Shown here one piece after another: positions 11,338 through 23,060 of a stretch of DNA of 64,000 nucleotides (position 1 is its first letter; every line of letters begins with the position of its first letter). This DNA is from Micropterix aruncella. Taxonomy: Eukaryota > Arthropoda > Insecta > Lepidoptera > Micropterigidae. The translations under genes and the position numbers were made by a program. Location: the NCBI GenBank assembly GCA_944548615.1, contig OX155964.1, positions 12,368,925 through 12,432,924 on the forward strand, given 5' to 3'. The notes beneath the pieces are model-generated. The model worked only from the letters and a program-made list of their open reading frames with translations, ran no database searches and had not been told where the DNA came from.

Positions 11338-11500
11338 TATAGGGTGTTTAGAGGACTATCTATAGTGCGCCGCCATACTGTTATACTACGAAAGTCGCCA
11401 TATTGAACATAATATTAGATTAATCCATTTTTACACTATGAGTGCCATCTAAATGTTGCGTTTCGAACTATAATCCTGGTTACCACATCGTACAACGATG
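11338..11500 (+). repeat. Dispersed repeat Z, copy 1
   Basis: The landmarks GTATAGG.GTGTTTAGAG, CATCTATAGTGC/CTATCTATAGTGC, CGCCATATTGAACATAA and GTTGCGTTT occur in the same order at 26590-26745, also on the + strand. No coding capacity. It is likely an old MITE or LINE piece. Confidence 0.65.
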
Positions 11501-11640
11501 TTGATAAATCAATTACGCTAACAATGATGTAAGTTAATTTTTCCCCTATAATGTATTACATATATCGAAAATCTTACCATTAGATTAGGATTGACATGCA
11601 GATAATAATCATATACTTGATTTTATTTCCTATCGACTCC

Positions 11641-11956
11641 TTACTTCAGTCTGTTCTGTTGACGTTGGAATTGGGGTATTATTGTGTGCACGACTGTGCA
11701 TGAATCGTCGCGGCGTCGTGGACGAGCAGTGGTGACCGTGCAGCGAGTTCGGATCCCACATGAGGAAGATGGGACCGTGACTCGGCAGTGCGGCGGCTGC
11801 GATTCTCCACGGGAACTGGCCAGAGATTCCATACGCATCGCCACCGAGTTACGGCGCGACCCGAGGGCAAAAGCGCCGCGACATCAAGCCATCAACATCA
11901 ACGCCGCCGCGCCACGACATCACTCCTTTCCCACAACATCGCAATCACGTTTGTAG
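11641..11956 (+). other. GC-rich segment with a 90-codon open frame of unknown nature
   Basis: Composition jumps to about 55-60% GC against a ~33% background, and 11684-11956 is open on the + strand. The predicted product is Arg/Ala-rich with no recognised domain. The open frame may simply reflect GC content. It could be a first exon or a repeat piece; I do not call a gene. Confidence 0.3.
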
Positions 11957-12165
11957 TGTGAAAACCAGTGTCTTTATTAGACCATTTCTTTCAGTCAGCA
12001 GTAGGTTGAATCAAAAGCTAGAATAGCCGGGTTTCTCCGTTGTTACAAATGTAACCAAAAGACCACTGACGCGTATTTCGCGTATTATCGTCTTAGATAT
12101 CTTCCCTTCAAACACTCAACCACAATAGAGAGGTGCGTCGACCGTTGACCGTTGCGCTAAAGTAC

Positions 12166-12543
12166 GGGCCAAAGGAACGTTCCGATGGGTTAAGAAACCG
12201 AGCTGTCAACAAGGATGCGGCTAACATCGATATTGCTTATCGATGAATTACGCTTGCTCGATGAAACAGTACTATTGAAAATCTGCATTTATTATAGTAC
12301 CAATTGCTATATTTATTAATATTTTTGGTTTAAGTAGTATTTTAGAATTAGAGTAATTAAATAATGACCTAATTATGTGATGTGACTTATAAAATGAGTA
12401 CTTAATAGATAACTGATTATCATAGCATGGCATATCATGACAGATAATCTGCGAAGGTTGCGACACGCATCCCTACAAGCAGGTAGTAAAAGGGGCGGGT
12501 CCGGCCTAATGATTTATTGCCTCACCGGAACGTTCCTTTGCCC
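12166..12543. mobile_element. MITE, 378 bp, with ~28-bp TIRs and AGTAC duplication
   Basis: GGGCCAAAGGAACGTTCC on the left pairs with GGAACGTTCCTTTGCCC on the right. Both ends are flanked by AGTAC (12161-12165 and 12544-12548). The interior is AT-rich and non-coding. The superfamily is not assigned. Confidence 0.75.
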
Positions 12544-12954
12544 AGTACTATAGTGTGTTGTTATTCTCTCTATGTAAACGCGAGCAAAAATAGTAAAACC
12601 AGTTTTTTTATCATTGGAAAGATAATAACAAACTACGTAAATAAAAGTGACATTGGACATCATCCTTACAAGTACGTGTATATTTTCGGTTTTTTATATA
12701 CTGTTTTGTTCTGAATTCATTGTAATATCATACCGCAAAGTAAACTTCGCATTTTATCCGTAAGTTTTCAATTTTTGGAGCAGTGTATAACAGTGAACCT
12801 CGTCGACCGTTTAGTCGAATGGTTAGGAAAATTCCTGATAGATAAAAAAATGCTGATAGTTGACATTTGGCAAAGAGCGTAATATTTATAATTATGGTTA
12901 AAGGCATTGTGCTCTTTATTTACCCAGAAATTTTAATTTTATGTATTTATTTAA

Positions 12955-13175
12955 GAATTAATTACTATAAAACATTGATATTGCTTACAAAATAACAGGA
13001 ACCGAATGGTAAAACCTTAACCTTTTGCTTATTTGATTCTGTCACCCAACTGGGACCAGCCCATTCTAGGGTGGTACATTATTTTCTATTTAACAGGAAT
13101 ATATCAAACTGGTTATAAAATACTTAAATTAATTTTTATAGTCACAACTCTCATGATAGTTAATTTTCCTTAATC
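12955..13175 (+). repeat. Dispersed repeat, copy A (partner at 21.96-22.25 kb)
   Basis: The string containing AAAACATTGAT, CGAATGGYAAAACCTT, TTTGAYTCTGTCACCCAACT and CTAGGGTGG is found in complement at 21960-22250. In this copy the sequence is continuous. In the partner it is split by about 115 bp of a LINE 3' end. Confidence 0.7.
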
Positions 13176-13189
13176 ACTAAGAATGTTAG

Positions 13190-13292
13190 ACGCAATGACG
13201 CATAAAGTGTAGGAATGCTTACCTACTGGAGTAGAATAAATTGTATTGTATTGTAATAAAGTTTTTCAAACAAATAAACAAACAGTGTCCAA
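13190..13292 (+). mobile_element. LINE-type 3' tail
   Basis: AATAAAG followed by TTTTTCAAACAAATAAACAAAC closes the segment. The same AATAAAGYTTTTCAAACAAA tail appears at 28385-28410. It is a polyadenylation-like signal with a CAAA-rich tail, as in many insect LINEs. The coding part is gone. Confidence 0.45.
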
Positions 13293-13369
13293 AACGCCAT
13301 ATCAGTCAGGAAAAGCTCCTGGTCGCGGTTTGGTAGTATTGTGCCGGTATTATCCATTATAGCTTCAGT

Positions 13370-13613
13370 ATTCTGTCAAAAACTATAATTAATTCAGTGA
13401 GAGGCTAGGTGTGTCCATCCTGCGGTATTCTTCTACCTAGCCTCACACAAGTTGTAGTTGAATTTAAGAAGCATTGATTACAACCACACATCATAATGTA
13501 ACACCGCGAGACTATCGTCCCTCGATTCCCGAATAAAAAATAGTGCTTTCAATTTGCCAGATCCGACACAAAAAGTCCTGTCCGTATTCTCATGACAAGA
13601 CAGTAATCGCGTT
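13370..13613 (+). repeat. Inverted dispersed repeat pair, left copy
   Basis: About 245 bp here match 16750-16992 in complement, including TTAATTCAGTGAGAGG/CCTCTGACGGAATTAA, ATCGTCCCTCGATTC and CAGTAATCGCGT. Within the copy, GGCTAGGTG and CCTAGCCTC form a hairpin. The pair brackets the mariner locus, but nothing shows that the two arms are the ends of one element. Confidence 0.7.
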
Positions 13614-14865
13614 TCGATGGTTTTTTGGGATATTGTAATTTTTCAGTTATAATGTATATTATATATTTAATATTAGTTCTAATGTTCGAAACAAACACTT
13701 TATGGGATTTTGCGCAGGAGCAATCTAAGATTAATTTCTTATTTTTATATTATTTTATGCTGAATTTGGTATTATATTACAGCTCTAATATTCCACATAC
13801 AAAGAATACAAATACAAATACTGAAAGTAAACTGAGTTGATATTTTGAAACTTTTAAAAAAAATGGCAAAAAACCTATTTTAATGTATAATTTGTTCACG
13901 ACTGAAACTGTAAAAAAAAAGCTTTACGCTCAGTATAATCGCTTTCATATAAGAATGAAGCTTATTTCTTTCTGTATTAGATATACGATATATTAGATAT
14001 ACGATAGTCGACCTCAACTACATAAAGGTATATCAGAATTTAAAAACCCAAAATCACTCCAACTTTTTACATATGCAAAAAAAAGTAGGACAAAGGAGTG
14101 AAAAACAGACAGGTTCTAAATATTATAAAAACAATAAATAAATGTCGCGTTAATGTTGACACCGCTTTCGGTTTTATGCAATGCTAAGTTTCCGGTTTTA
14201 TATATTATATCTAATAGCTTTCATTCTTTGCCAATCATGGATCAGGGGCCTTGGGGAGGTGTCTACTCTTTATTGTGAAATTTCACAATGGGCGGGTTTA
14301 TTGTCATACGACAATTTCTTACAACCAACCCTACAATGAAGTATTTTTATGTATGTGTGTGTGTGTAAGTGAGTGTATTGTTATTGCATTCGATCGACAG
14401 AGTTGAAAATGCAATTCCGTTAATTTTATCCCAACGGAAAATGGTGACCAAGCCGGAATTGAACCCGTAACGGTTCCATTTTATAATAAAATGGTACAGT
14501 GAATTTTAATTAAAACCCCAATTAATGACATTAGGGATTTTGACAATAACGAATTTTCTCAGTTCTCTTAACTTTCTTGACTATATTTATTCTTTCCATT
14601 ATAACATTGTGAATTTTTATTCTGACTATTGGCGATTGACTTTTATTATTATTACTAATTTGTTACTACTTGTATTTAAAACATTAAATATTTTTATTAG
14701 TGTCGATTTGATAATTTGTGAAATTATCCAGTATTTCTGTTTAATTATTAGTACCATTGCCCATATATTTTCTTTTATGAAATTATCGAATATTTTTGAT
14801 TGAAAATAATTTCAGTGTAAACCTTATACCTTATAATTATTTATGTATGTGCACATATGTACGTA
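13614..14865. other. No gene recognised
   Basis: AT-rich spacer. It includes a small (GT)n run at 14349-14366 and a T-arm-like patch at 14453-14470 on the - strand (GGGTTCAATTCCGGC) that has no accompanying tRNA body. Open frames at 13625-13840 and 14525-14803 are low-complexity. Confidence 0.5.
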
Positions 14866-14920
14866 GTCTGTTCAAAAAGTATCGCGAATTTTGTGTTTTT
14901 TTTTTTCAAAGAATATTTTT

Positions 14921-16440
14921 TTAATCATGAATATCTATTTTGTCCCCTTCAAAGTAATCCCCGCCAGATATTATACACTTGTGCCAACGTTTTTTCCAAT
15001 CCTCGAAGCACTTCAAAAAATCATTTTTTGTGATCTTAGTTAGCTCCTCTTTCGATGCCGTCTTTATCTCATCAATCGTGGCGTAGCGTCGTCCTTTCAT
15101 AGGCCTCTTCATTTTCGGGAACAAGAAAAAGTCCCAGGAGGGCAGATCTGAGGAATACGGTGGCTGCGGCATTATTAGTGTGTTGTTATTGGACAAAAAT
15201 TCGCGCACAAGCAACGATGTGTGAGCAGGGGCGTTATCATGGTGCAAACGCCAATTTTTGTTATTCCACAAATCCGGGCGTTTCTGGCGGATTGCTCTGC
15301 GCAAATTGCGCATAACTTGCAGGTAGTCAGCGAATCGGTTATTCGATATGGCATCGTAACTTGGGGCTATGCGGCAAAAACACTTCTGGCCACCCTTTAC
15401 AAAGCGCAAAAGGCTATACTGAGGGTAATCAATACAAAACCCCAAACGTATTCTTCCGATGACCTTTTCCGAGAGTATGGAGTGTTGAGTGTGAGAAAAA
15501 TGTTTGTGCTAGTAAGTCTCACTAAATTCCAGAGTGAGTTAGGAGAACAGAAAAAAAGCCAGCAATCTCGTGTGACAAGAAAACAAACAAATTTTGCAAT
15601 ACCACTCAGGAGATCCGCTTTTGGCCAATCCAGTTTCTCTTATCTTGTCCCCAAATTTTATAATTGCCTACCACCAAACATTAAAGACATTAAAATTTCA
15701 TATACTATACATTTAAAAATAGTTTGAGTGCCTACCTCTTAAATTGTACAAATGCAGATATTGAACACCTTATTAGATAGATATTGAATCTTTATAATAA
15801 AAACATAATAGTATATGTAGTAATATAAATTAATGATTTCTAAATAAAAAAAAAAATTTTTTTTTTTATTTATTTTGTATATTGTTAATACATATAAATA
15901 CTTATTATTATATAAATATATATTAATTTTTATCATGTTTAAAAATAAAATAATAGGTTATTGAAATTTTTCATGACATTTTCTTACGAATTTTTAATTA
16001 GGTAATTTAGATATTTCTGTTACATTATTTATGATTTTGTTTATTTATATAAATATAATATTATAGATTTCCTAGGATAATTAAAATAAATTGTCTACCT
16101 TGGAACAGGCGGCAGCCTAGTTAGGTTAAGACTTTTGTATATTGAATCTACTCATAATTTGAAATCAATAAATAATTTGTAATTATATATAATTGTAATA
16201 TTCCTTAATGACCGTTCTATCCTGTGGCAAGAACTCATGATGCACCACGACCTTGCAATCGAAGAAAACTGTAAGCAAAACCTTCACATATTTTGGGATG
16301 GGCAAAAATAGAAGACGAGCCAAAACACGTGCAAACAAAGCAGCTGTCAAAAATTGACTGAACATACAAAATGGCCGAACTTGTCGGCATAAGTGAGAGA
16401 CATGAGTACCAACATAACGCCACAAAAAAATCGAAAATCG
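14921..16440 (-). pseudogene. mariner transposase, N-terminally deleted and split by a LINE
   Basis: The upstream piece (- strand, about 16430 down to 16193) ends with TVFFDCKVVVHHEFLPQ and KEYY, which holds the first catalytic Asp of the mariner DDE/D fold. The downstream piece (15322 down to 14921) continues LQVMRNLRRAIRQKRPDLW, then HHDNAPAHTS and WDFFLFPK. Exactly 34 residues separate the second and third Asp, the D34D signature of mariner. The helix-turn-helix DNA-binding half that normally precedes the first Asp is missing: only about 55 codons lie upstream. All three catalytic Asp codons survive, but the gene cannot make a functional protein. Confidence 0.85.
15323..16192 (+). mobile_element. 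5'-truncated LINE inserted in the mariner
   Basis: From about 15340 to 15727 the + strand encodes VIRYGIVTWGYAAKTLLATL, AQKAILRVINTKP and a C-terminus with YLVPKFYNCLPPNIK. This is the familiar post-RT tail of CR1/Jockey-like LINEs (YGI..WG, QK.ILR.I, LP..I). An AT-rich 3' UTR follows and ends near 16192, where the mariner frame resumes. The 3' UTR landmark CAGCCTAGTTAGG recurs as GAGGCCTAGTTAGG near 48.34 kb. The junction at 15322/16193 splits the codons for KEYY|LQVM cleanly. Confidence 0.75.
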
Positions 16441-16749
16441 ATTATTCGTAACCCGCGGAAATTCAAAATTCGCGATACTTTTTGAACAGACCTCTTATAT
16501 TGATAATTTTGTAATTTTCGTTAATTTTTACTTTACCAAATGTAGGAATTTATATTAACTGGTTTAATAAATAAAATAAAGTACATTAGGTGAATTCTGC
16601 AGCCTTTGATAACCGCGTGGGAATAATGTGTCCCCTGTAGCTATTAAAAAATATTTTGTCGTTGCTCTGGGAGGTAAGAGAGGGCAAAAAGTGCGGCGTC
16701 AAGATTGCCAAGTCGGTCCTCCGCTGCGGCGGTCGCTCTTTTTAATTTT

Positions 16750-16992
16750 GACGCGATTACTGTCTTGTCATCCGAAAACGGACAGGACTTTTTTTTGTCG
16801 GATCCGGCAAATTGAAAGCACTATTTTTTATTCGTGAATCGAGGGACGATAGCCTCGCAGTGTTCGATTATAATGTGTGGTTGTGATCATTGCTCCTTAA
16901 ATTCAACTGCAACGAGTGTGAGGCCAGGTAGAAGAATACTGCAGATTGGACGCACCTAACCTCTGACGGAATTAATTATAATTTTTGACAAT
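16750..16992 (-). repeat. Inverted dispersed repeat pair, right copy
   Basis: Complement of 13370-13613. See that entry for the shared landmarks. The stretch from 16493 up to this copy has no other recognisable content. Confidence 0.7.
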
Positions 16993-17477
16993 ATCAATTT
17001 GCGTTAACTACAGTGTCGGACACAATGGCGTAGCTACTAAGGTGCGAGGCGGTGCAGTGCAGCAGGGCCCACAGTGCTAGGGGGCCCACGGGGACTTTAG
17101 TTGTTAGTCTAACGATATCTTGTTTATTAAAATAAATCTCGTTTTGCTTTGGAGTCCACGAATGCGATTTAACGAATGTGTAAAATGGAATTTTGTTGTT
17201 TTGCAACAGCTGAAGATCGTTCAGTAAATTAAAAACCATAAATATTTACATGAAGAACAGTGTGGCACAAGACCGCTTGAAATAGTCATCATTGTTATCA
17301 ATAGAAAACAAATAGGCATCAAAATGGGATTCGAGTACAGTTATTGATAGCTTCGCAAATATCAAGACACGGCAAAAATTGTGATTTAAATAAAATGTAT
17401 TTTTTATGTGTCAGTATGTTTTGATTTTTATTTAATTATAATATGCCCAACTAATAAAGATAGTTCAAATATTTATA
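16993..17477. other. No gene recognised
   Basis: AT-rich sequence. One GC-richer patch at 17036-17100 (GGCGGTGCAGTGCAGCAGGG) has no reading frame of note. Confidence 0.5.
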
Positions 17478-17796
17478 TCTATATTTTAAAAAAAAAATTT
17501 TTTCTGTGTGTCCGCTATAACTACTAAACCGCTTGACCGATTTTGATGAAATTTTAAGGGAAACTTTAGATTAGTTTGGAGATGGTTCCTGTGAAGTTTG
17601 GTGCCGATCGGACCAAAGGAAAATTGTTAGTGTCCTCAATAAAACCAAAATTATTCTTTTTTTTAAAGCGGCGAATTTGAATTTTGAATGCGACCGCGAA
17701 GACATAAGTGAGTTCTTCTTTTTTTATAGTCGACGGCGAATTTGAATTTCGAATGCGACCGATTTGGCGTAGCAACGCGCGCAGGGTACAGCTAGT
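17478..17796 (+). mobile_element. Short non-autonomous Helitron
   Basis: It starts TCTATATTTT after an A and ends GGGTACAGCTAGT before a T. The 3' end follows a GC-rich patch (GTAGCAACGCGCGC). Internal text such as CCGCTTGACCGATTTTGATG is the type commonly carried by lepidopteran Helitrons. GGCGAATTTGAATTT occurs twice, about 70 bp apart. There is no Rep/helicase coding sequence. Confidence 0.65.
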
Positions 17797-18079
17797 TAGA
17801 AATTAAAAAAAAAATAGGTTTGTTTTGATTTGAGGAATTTGGTGAGTATACCGCGCTCGTTATTTCAATGAATTACCCGTCCCCACACCAAAACTGAAGT
17901 CTGGATTCGTACCCGCAAATGACAATATTCTTTTGATACTTACATACATTGATACCTGCTGGTAACTTAGCAGTTGTTTGCGACGGATACACTTCCACTT
18001 ATTGCCCTTAATTCATCCCCATCCTGCATTGCTGTTATGACGAAACTAATATTATTATCTAATACTGAATATAATTTAC
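17797..18079. other. No gene recognised
   Basis: Short AT-rich spacer between Helitron and LINE fragments. Confidence 0.5.
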
Positions 18080-18235
18080 TAACATATGGATTCATAGCTT
18101 GAGGTGAAGATTCGCTGCAAGCCCTTGATCCTCTTATTAAGGCCCAAAAGTCGATATTAAAAGTAATTCACAAAAATGCCTTGCGATATCTTTCTGAGAG
18201 CTTGTACAAGGAATCTAAAGTGCAGTGAATCCGTA
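18080..18235 (+). pseudogene. LINE fragment of the type inserted in the mariner
   Basis: The frame reads LLTYGFIA, a TGA in place of the usual Trp codon, GEDSLQALDPLIKAQKSILK and VIHKNALRY...LYKESKV. It parallels YGIVTWG...AQKAILRVI at 15.34 kb. Only about 50 codons remain. Confidence 0.65.
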
Positions 18236-18559
18236 GTTCAATTAAAAAAATCATTATTTTGTTGTATCCTTTTTGATGGCCTTAATTTACAGTCTCGAAG
18301 AGTTTTGTTAATTTTTTTTGACTAGTATTAAATAGTCTAAAAATACTATTTATTTGAATAAGCTAGCAGTCTTAGTTTCCGAGATATTAAGGTTGTGTTG
18401 GTGACCCCGATTCATTGCTCCCGAGTGTAATTCAATTCGGATATCCAGCTTAAATCGAAGTTATCCAAGTTCAAAGTGGGTAATGGGAAAAAACGGCTAT
18501 AAGTGATGGAATAGTATTAAAAATTTATTTGTTTATTTATTAATTGATTTTATTAAGTA

Positions 18560-19304
18560 ACTAGCTGACCCGTGCCCACTTCGTTGGGCGGTAAAACTTT
18601 TTACTTTTAATAAAATTATGAGTGTGGTTCGGTTAGTACTGAGTGCTATGATTTATTTCCTGACTGCCAAAAGAAGGGTTATATTTTTACTGCATATGTA
18701 TGTATGTATTTGCATGCCAATTTGACTATATTACCGTTATTTGTGAGTGTCTTCTTGTGAGTGTCTTATTTGTGAGTGTCTTATCTCTTTAACCATTTAT
18801 ACAGTTAAAGGGAAATTATATGCAGTAAAAGGGAAAAGTCTTTCGTTTTAAACACTTGAGACGATAAATTTACTTATTTTGATATGAATTCATAATTGTT
18901 GATAATATGACCAATAAACATGACCTAACGATTTAAATTATTTTTTTATATAAAAAACTACTTTTTGTGACATAAATATAAAATTTAGACATATGATGTC
19001 GTCGACTTTTTTATAGGCATTACCAAGCTCTACAACTTTTCTCTAGAACTTAATCATATATCTCTCATCGTTAAGGCAGCGTTAGTTAAAAACGTTTTCG
19101 TTCGACCGTTTTTTCTCCGACTTACTTTGCAAATCCGACTCTCACGAAAAAGTCTTTTCAATTTTCGAATTAATATATAGCCTATGACACTCACAAATAA
19201 CGTGGATTTCTATTGGTAAAAGAATTTTCAAAATCGGTTCAGTAGATCCAGAGATTACTTCCTACAACGTTACAAACTTTACCTCTTTATAATATTAGTA
19301 TAGA
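18560..19304 (-). mobile_element. Non-autonomous Helitron, 745 bp
   Basis: On the - strand it begins TCTATACTAATATTATAAA just after an A and ends in CAGCTAGT. The 3' end is preceded by the hairpin GCCCA-ACGAAG-TGGGC, the terminal architecture expected of Helitrons. The body has three near-copies of GTGAGTGTCTT around 18739-18781. There is no coding capacity. Confidence 0.75.
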
Positions 19305-20281
19305 TGTATAAAGAAAAGACCTGGACATGCAGATTGATAATAAATAAGTAATCAATATCATCAGAAATTACAGGTAGTCGCAAATCGATTCGGCTACCAC
19401 GGCGGCTGTTTGACAGTTTGATATCTGAATCCGAGGCCATTAAGGCATGACGACAAATAAAAATGTTCCGAAGGCTGAATAAAGTGGGGGGGGGGGGGGG
19501 GGTATGCGATGGTGCTTAAAAAAGGAGGTGGCGGGCCGCTATGTGTGGTATGCGACACAGCGGTGACCACCTTGGCGCAGCACCGTGAGCTGCTGCAGCA
19601 TCACACGTCCTTTAATCACAGGAAAACTCAACCTTTCAAATATAAAATAATTTTAATAAATATAATCTATCTAATAAATAAAAATACATAACATTTTTGC
19701 GTTTCCTTGCATTTGTTCAAGAAATATATAGGAATTATTTAAACACAATGAGTCGGCATCAATCCTAACTAGACATCCCCTGATCCAAGGAAGACACCAA
19801 TTTTATATGATAGCAATATTAAATGTAATTTTATGTAATAGACGTTTTCTAACCTATTGGTTTTATAAGCTAAAAATGTTATAACATCAATGAAAATAAA
19901 ATACAATAAAAATCGTGATATTATTATTTGGCCAAAAACACTTCAAATCATATCAAGGCAAAAGTTTGCACCGTCAGATGCTCGCATCTGACGGTGAAGA
20001 TGGAAAACAATTTAAAATGTTTAGTCTAAGATACAGCGCACCACGAACGGATTCAACGCATCCATGGCACAATTCGCGTAAAATGATAAGTATAGTTTTT
20101 TAAAAAAAGATAAAATAAAGTTATAGAAAACAGCATGCCAGTAATCGAAGTCACCATGCCGGGTTAAAATTTGACCCTTGCCTCATAGTTTCGATGCTAT
20201 TTTTAGCTCTGGCCAAAACTGATTGCTAAAAGAACATAAGTAATAAACATATTTTTTTACAGGATCAAAGATTACGATATT
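19305..20281. other. No gene; poly-G run and a hairpin inside
   Basis: A run of 17 G lies at 19486-19502. Just after it, a 60-codon frame includes CVVCDTAVTTLAQH, a CX2C...H pattern that vaguely recalls a zinc finger but is too short to call. Confidence 0.45.
19969..19996. repeat. Perfect 13-bp-stem hairpin
   Basis: CACCGTCAGATGC, two bases, then GCATCTGACGGTG. It is isolated, with no T-run or gene nearby. Confidence 0.7.
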
Positions 20282-20470
20282 ATTATTTTTTTATTTGTTG
20301 TGTGGGGGGCTTTTCTACGGTCTTTATGAGCCTTGTAACACTGCGACCATTGCTGATATATTGTGTTCGCCACCTACTATAGTTCTGCGCTAAGCCTCGT
20401 GTCATTTAAGAACTGCAACAGGCTTTTGGCGCCAGATTGTTTCACCTCCTCAAGTTGGAGGTTATGACCA
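20282..20470 (-). mobile_element. LINE 3' end, same family as 25.8-26.4 kb
   Basis: In complement it reproduces CAACYTGAGGAGGT, TCTGGCGCCAAAAGCCTGTT, GAGGCTTAGCGCAGAACT and GTAGGTGGCGAAC from the end of the RNase H-bearing LINE. It then continues to a CCC-CACAACAAATAAAAAA tail. It preserves the last ~40 codons plus the 3' UTR. Confidence 0.8.
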
Positions 20471-21959
20471 CCAAGATTAAGATATACAAATTAATTAAAT
20501 ATTTTTTCATAGACGAAACATAATAAAAGAAATCTGACGAATTACGAAATCACGTCAATGGTGATAAAATCAAAACCCGGACCGCGGTGACATGATACCT
20601 GGAAACGACCATATCTCATGAACTTTCGTTTCATTATATTTTTTGAAAAATATAAGCAGTAAATTGAAAAAGTTTCAAAACGAATCTATAATTTAGACAT
20701 AAAAAAGTTACTCGTTGTCTTGGACATTCAGGACTGATTTCAAAAACTTTCAGGCGCGATTGCTCCTACAATGTAAGTACGTTTTATTATATTGACTGGG
20801 TAATTCTCTAGCGTTGCGCTTAGCCACGTTTTTTATTTAGGCCCTAAATTAATTACAATTAATTAAAACGTGAGACCGCTCTGAGCATCTTTTTTTTAAG
20901 TTTCAGATATTCAGTTATGTTTCCTCGATAACGAAGGCGTAAATAAAAAAAAGCGTAGGTAATATCAAAAAAACCTTTTTTCCAATTGAATCCATTGTTT
21001 ATGTTTTTTAGTTTAATGTATAGAATCACCCACTTCTCCGCTCAATAAAAACCATGTATATATTTTTTTAAAACCTTTCTGTCGATCCAAAGGTTCCGCA
21101 CAACTGCATTAAGACAAGAAATACCAATAGAAGGAGACCGCCACTATAAAAAGTCACATTTGGTCGGACGCATTATAAATAACCACAGACTGTCCGTTCG
21201 ATTCAGGCTTATTTACACGTCTCTTATTTTTATTACATAAAATGCAATATAAATATTACCCTCCTTTGAGAGGAGCCTTCCCGGGACCTCTTTATAGTCC
21301 GTAAACTAAGAGTTGAGCGTCGATTGTTCGACTGTATAATTACACTACTAAGTAGTAAGTTGAAAGTACAAGTAATTTGTGAGTTGAAAGTTTTGAAAAC
21401 GATCGCAGAAAATGAGTTCCGTTTGTATGGAAAATTCTACCGAACTCTTCCCATTGATAAACGAAACAAATTGACAAAAGCATTTTTTCAAATCATTAAC
21501 AGGACTTTTTTCGTGGGAGTTTCCAGTTAATTCGGAGAGCTAATAAAAAACTATTTTAATTTCTTATTTTTTAAAATATAATTACAAAAAAAAAATGTAA
21601 TTAGTGTACGAAGACTAACTTATTCTAAATATTTCATATTCAAATTAATTAATACTATAGTCAAATTATTATTATATTTTTAATTATGTTTATTGATTTG
21701 ACAATGAATTGTACTTTTTAAACTAGGTATTTTTGTATTTCATTTTATATTACTTAACATAATAAAAATTAAATATTAAATACTTTTTCTTTCTTTTCTT
21801 ACTTATTACTTTATTTTACTTTTAAGACTATTCTGTTTGTCATTCTAGAATGTTTTGTTCCATTTAATGGCGATTATATAATGGAGTCGTGGTTTATTTA
21901 TTATATATACCATTTTTTTAGGACCACATAGGGCACATTTAGTTTTATTGGCATGTTAC
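20471..21959. other. No gene recognised
   Basis: AT-rich sequence with short frames only, for example 68 codons at 21324-21530 without any family signature. Confidence 0.5.
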
Positions 21960-22250
21960 TAAAACTTATACATAATTTATTGTAATATTAGAGTCCTGTC
22001 CACCCTAGAAGGGGTTCGTCCCAGTTGGGTGACAGAGTCAAATAAGGTTTTGCTTAGCCCAGAATTATAGTATGTGGCCAACACAATAGATCAGCAATGG
22101 TCGCAGTGTTACAAGGCTCATAAAGACCTTAGAAAAGCCCCACTCAACAAATAAAAAAAAAATTAAAAAAGGTTTTGCCATTCGGTTCATGTCATTTTTG
22201 TAAGCAAAATCAATGTTTTATAGTTATTATTCTTTAAATAAATTAATTAA
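21960..22250 (-). repeat. Dispersed repeat, copy B, split by a LINE 3' end at about 22065-22165
   Basis: The complement of copy A (12955-13175) runs from 22250 to 22165 and from about 22050 to 21960. The intervening text (ATGTGGCCAACACAATAGATC ... CTCATAAAGACCTTAG ... AAATAAAAAA) is a severely 5'-truncated + strand copy of the LINE tail also seen at 20282-20470. This is a nested insertion. Confidence 0.7.
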
Positions 22251-22915
22251 TTAAACGAAAGTTGTAAGGAAGTATCATTGTCATTTTAATAAATCACACA
22301 TCTAATTATTTCTCGAGGTTGAATATAATAATTTTAATTTATCATTAAAAAGACTATATATTTTTTTAAAAATAATGTACGTAAATATTTGTAACTTTCT
22401 TATTCTTACATATTATAAAAAGCAATGTCTGCCTGCCTGTGTGTTAATAATTCAAAAATCCATCGAAGAATATCATGATGTATACCTACCTAATTCATAG
22501 ACTATTCATTAGCTCACGGGCTCTACCTGGGTTTGACAACAATGGGCCCATTTTTGTCTAGTCGCTCGTTTTTCGGACAACAGTTGTCGTGGCTGTCAAT
22601 GCCATCGACGGACCGGCTAATCGCGGATTACGCCAACAAGCTCGTTTTACGCATAATTTGTTTGTCACCATCGATTTTACGCGCTTTCTGTCCCTTCTTT
22701 CAGATCTTTCTGAATGCCATATTGTATGACATCTTGCAATGCCCATGAGATAATGTACTAAAATAGGTTGTCCATTATTGAGTCGATATTTTTGCGGATA
22801 CTTTAACCGACTTAACAATTGAATCTTCTAAATCTAATCCAGAAGGGAGATTGCAGTATTTTATGTAGTAGACTGGAACAGTGTCAATGTATAATTGTAG
22901 TGTGTCCATGCGAAG
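22251..22915. other. No gene recognised
   Basis: AT-rich spacer passing into mixed-composition sequence at 22530-22760. No domain is recognised on either strand. Confidence 0.45.
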
Positions 22916-23060
22916 ACGATCTACTGATCCAACTCCGCCAGATGTTCGGTGATGGTCCCATGGGGCCCCTCGCGTCCTGTCTAATAGATTTGGACTATTT
23001 CTCCGCCCTCTCGTTGCATGTCAAAGTCGCTTACGCGGACCTCTACCTATTGTGGACCTT
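22916..23060 (+). repeat. Diverged fragment of repeat X
   Basis: TTTCTCCGCCCTC and AAAGTCGCTTACGCGGACCT match in order the X landmarks TTTCTCCGTCCTC and CGAAGTCGCTTGCGCGGCCT at 34.78 kb. The flanks are not alignable by eye. Confidence 0.5.

Larger units (their letters stand above)
14866..16491 (-). mobile_element. mariner element with identical 27-bp TIRs, interrupted
   Basis: GTCTGTTCAAAAAGTATCGC opens the left end. The whole 27-bp end at 14866-14892 is exactly repeated in complement at 16465-16491. A TA precedes the left end; the right flank is not a clean TA. The element carries a transposase on the - strand, split by a 5'-truncated LINE (about 15323-16192). Without that insert it would be only about 0.75 kb, so it is also internally deleted. 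Confidence 0.85.

Noticed and set aside
11684..11956. 90-codon Arg/Ala-rich frame as a gene
   Set aside because: It has no domain and no splice context that I trust, and it overlaps equally long antisense frames in a GC-rich patch.
14440..14475. Possible tRNA (GGGTTCAATTCCGGC on the - strand)
   Set aside because: There is no acceptor stem, D-arm or anticodon arm at the right spacing. At most it is a tRNA-derived scrap.
15221..15340. N-terminal part of a + strand protein joined to the LINE tail
   Set aside because: This part is antisense mariner sequence. The real LINE coding starts only at the insertion junction near 15323.
19509..19691. Zinc-finger-like CVVCDTAVTTLAQH frame
   Set aside because: Only one partial Cys/His pattern next to a poly-G run; too short and without splice or family support.
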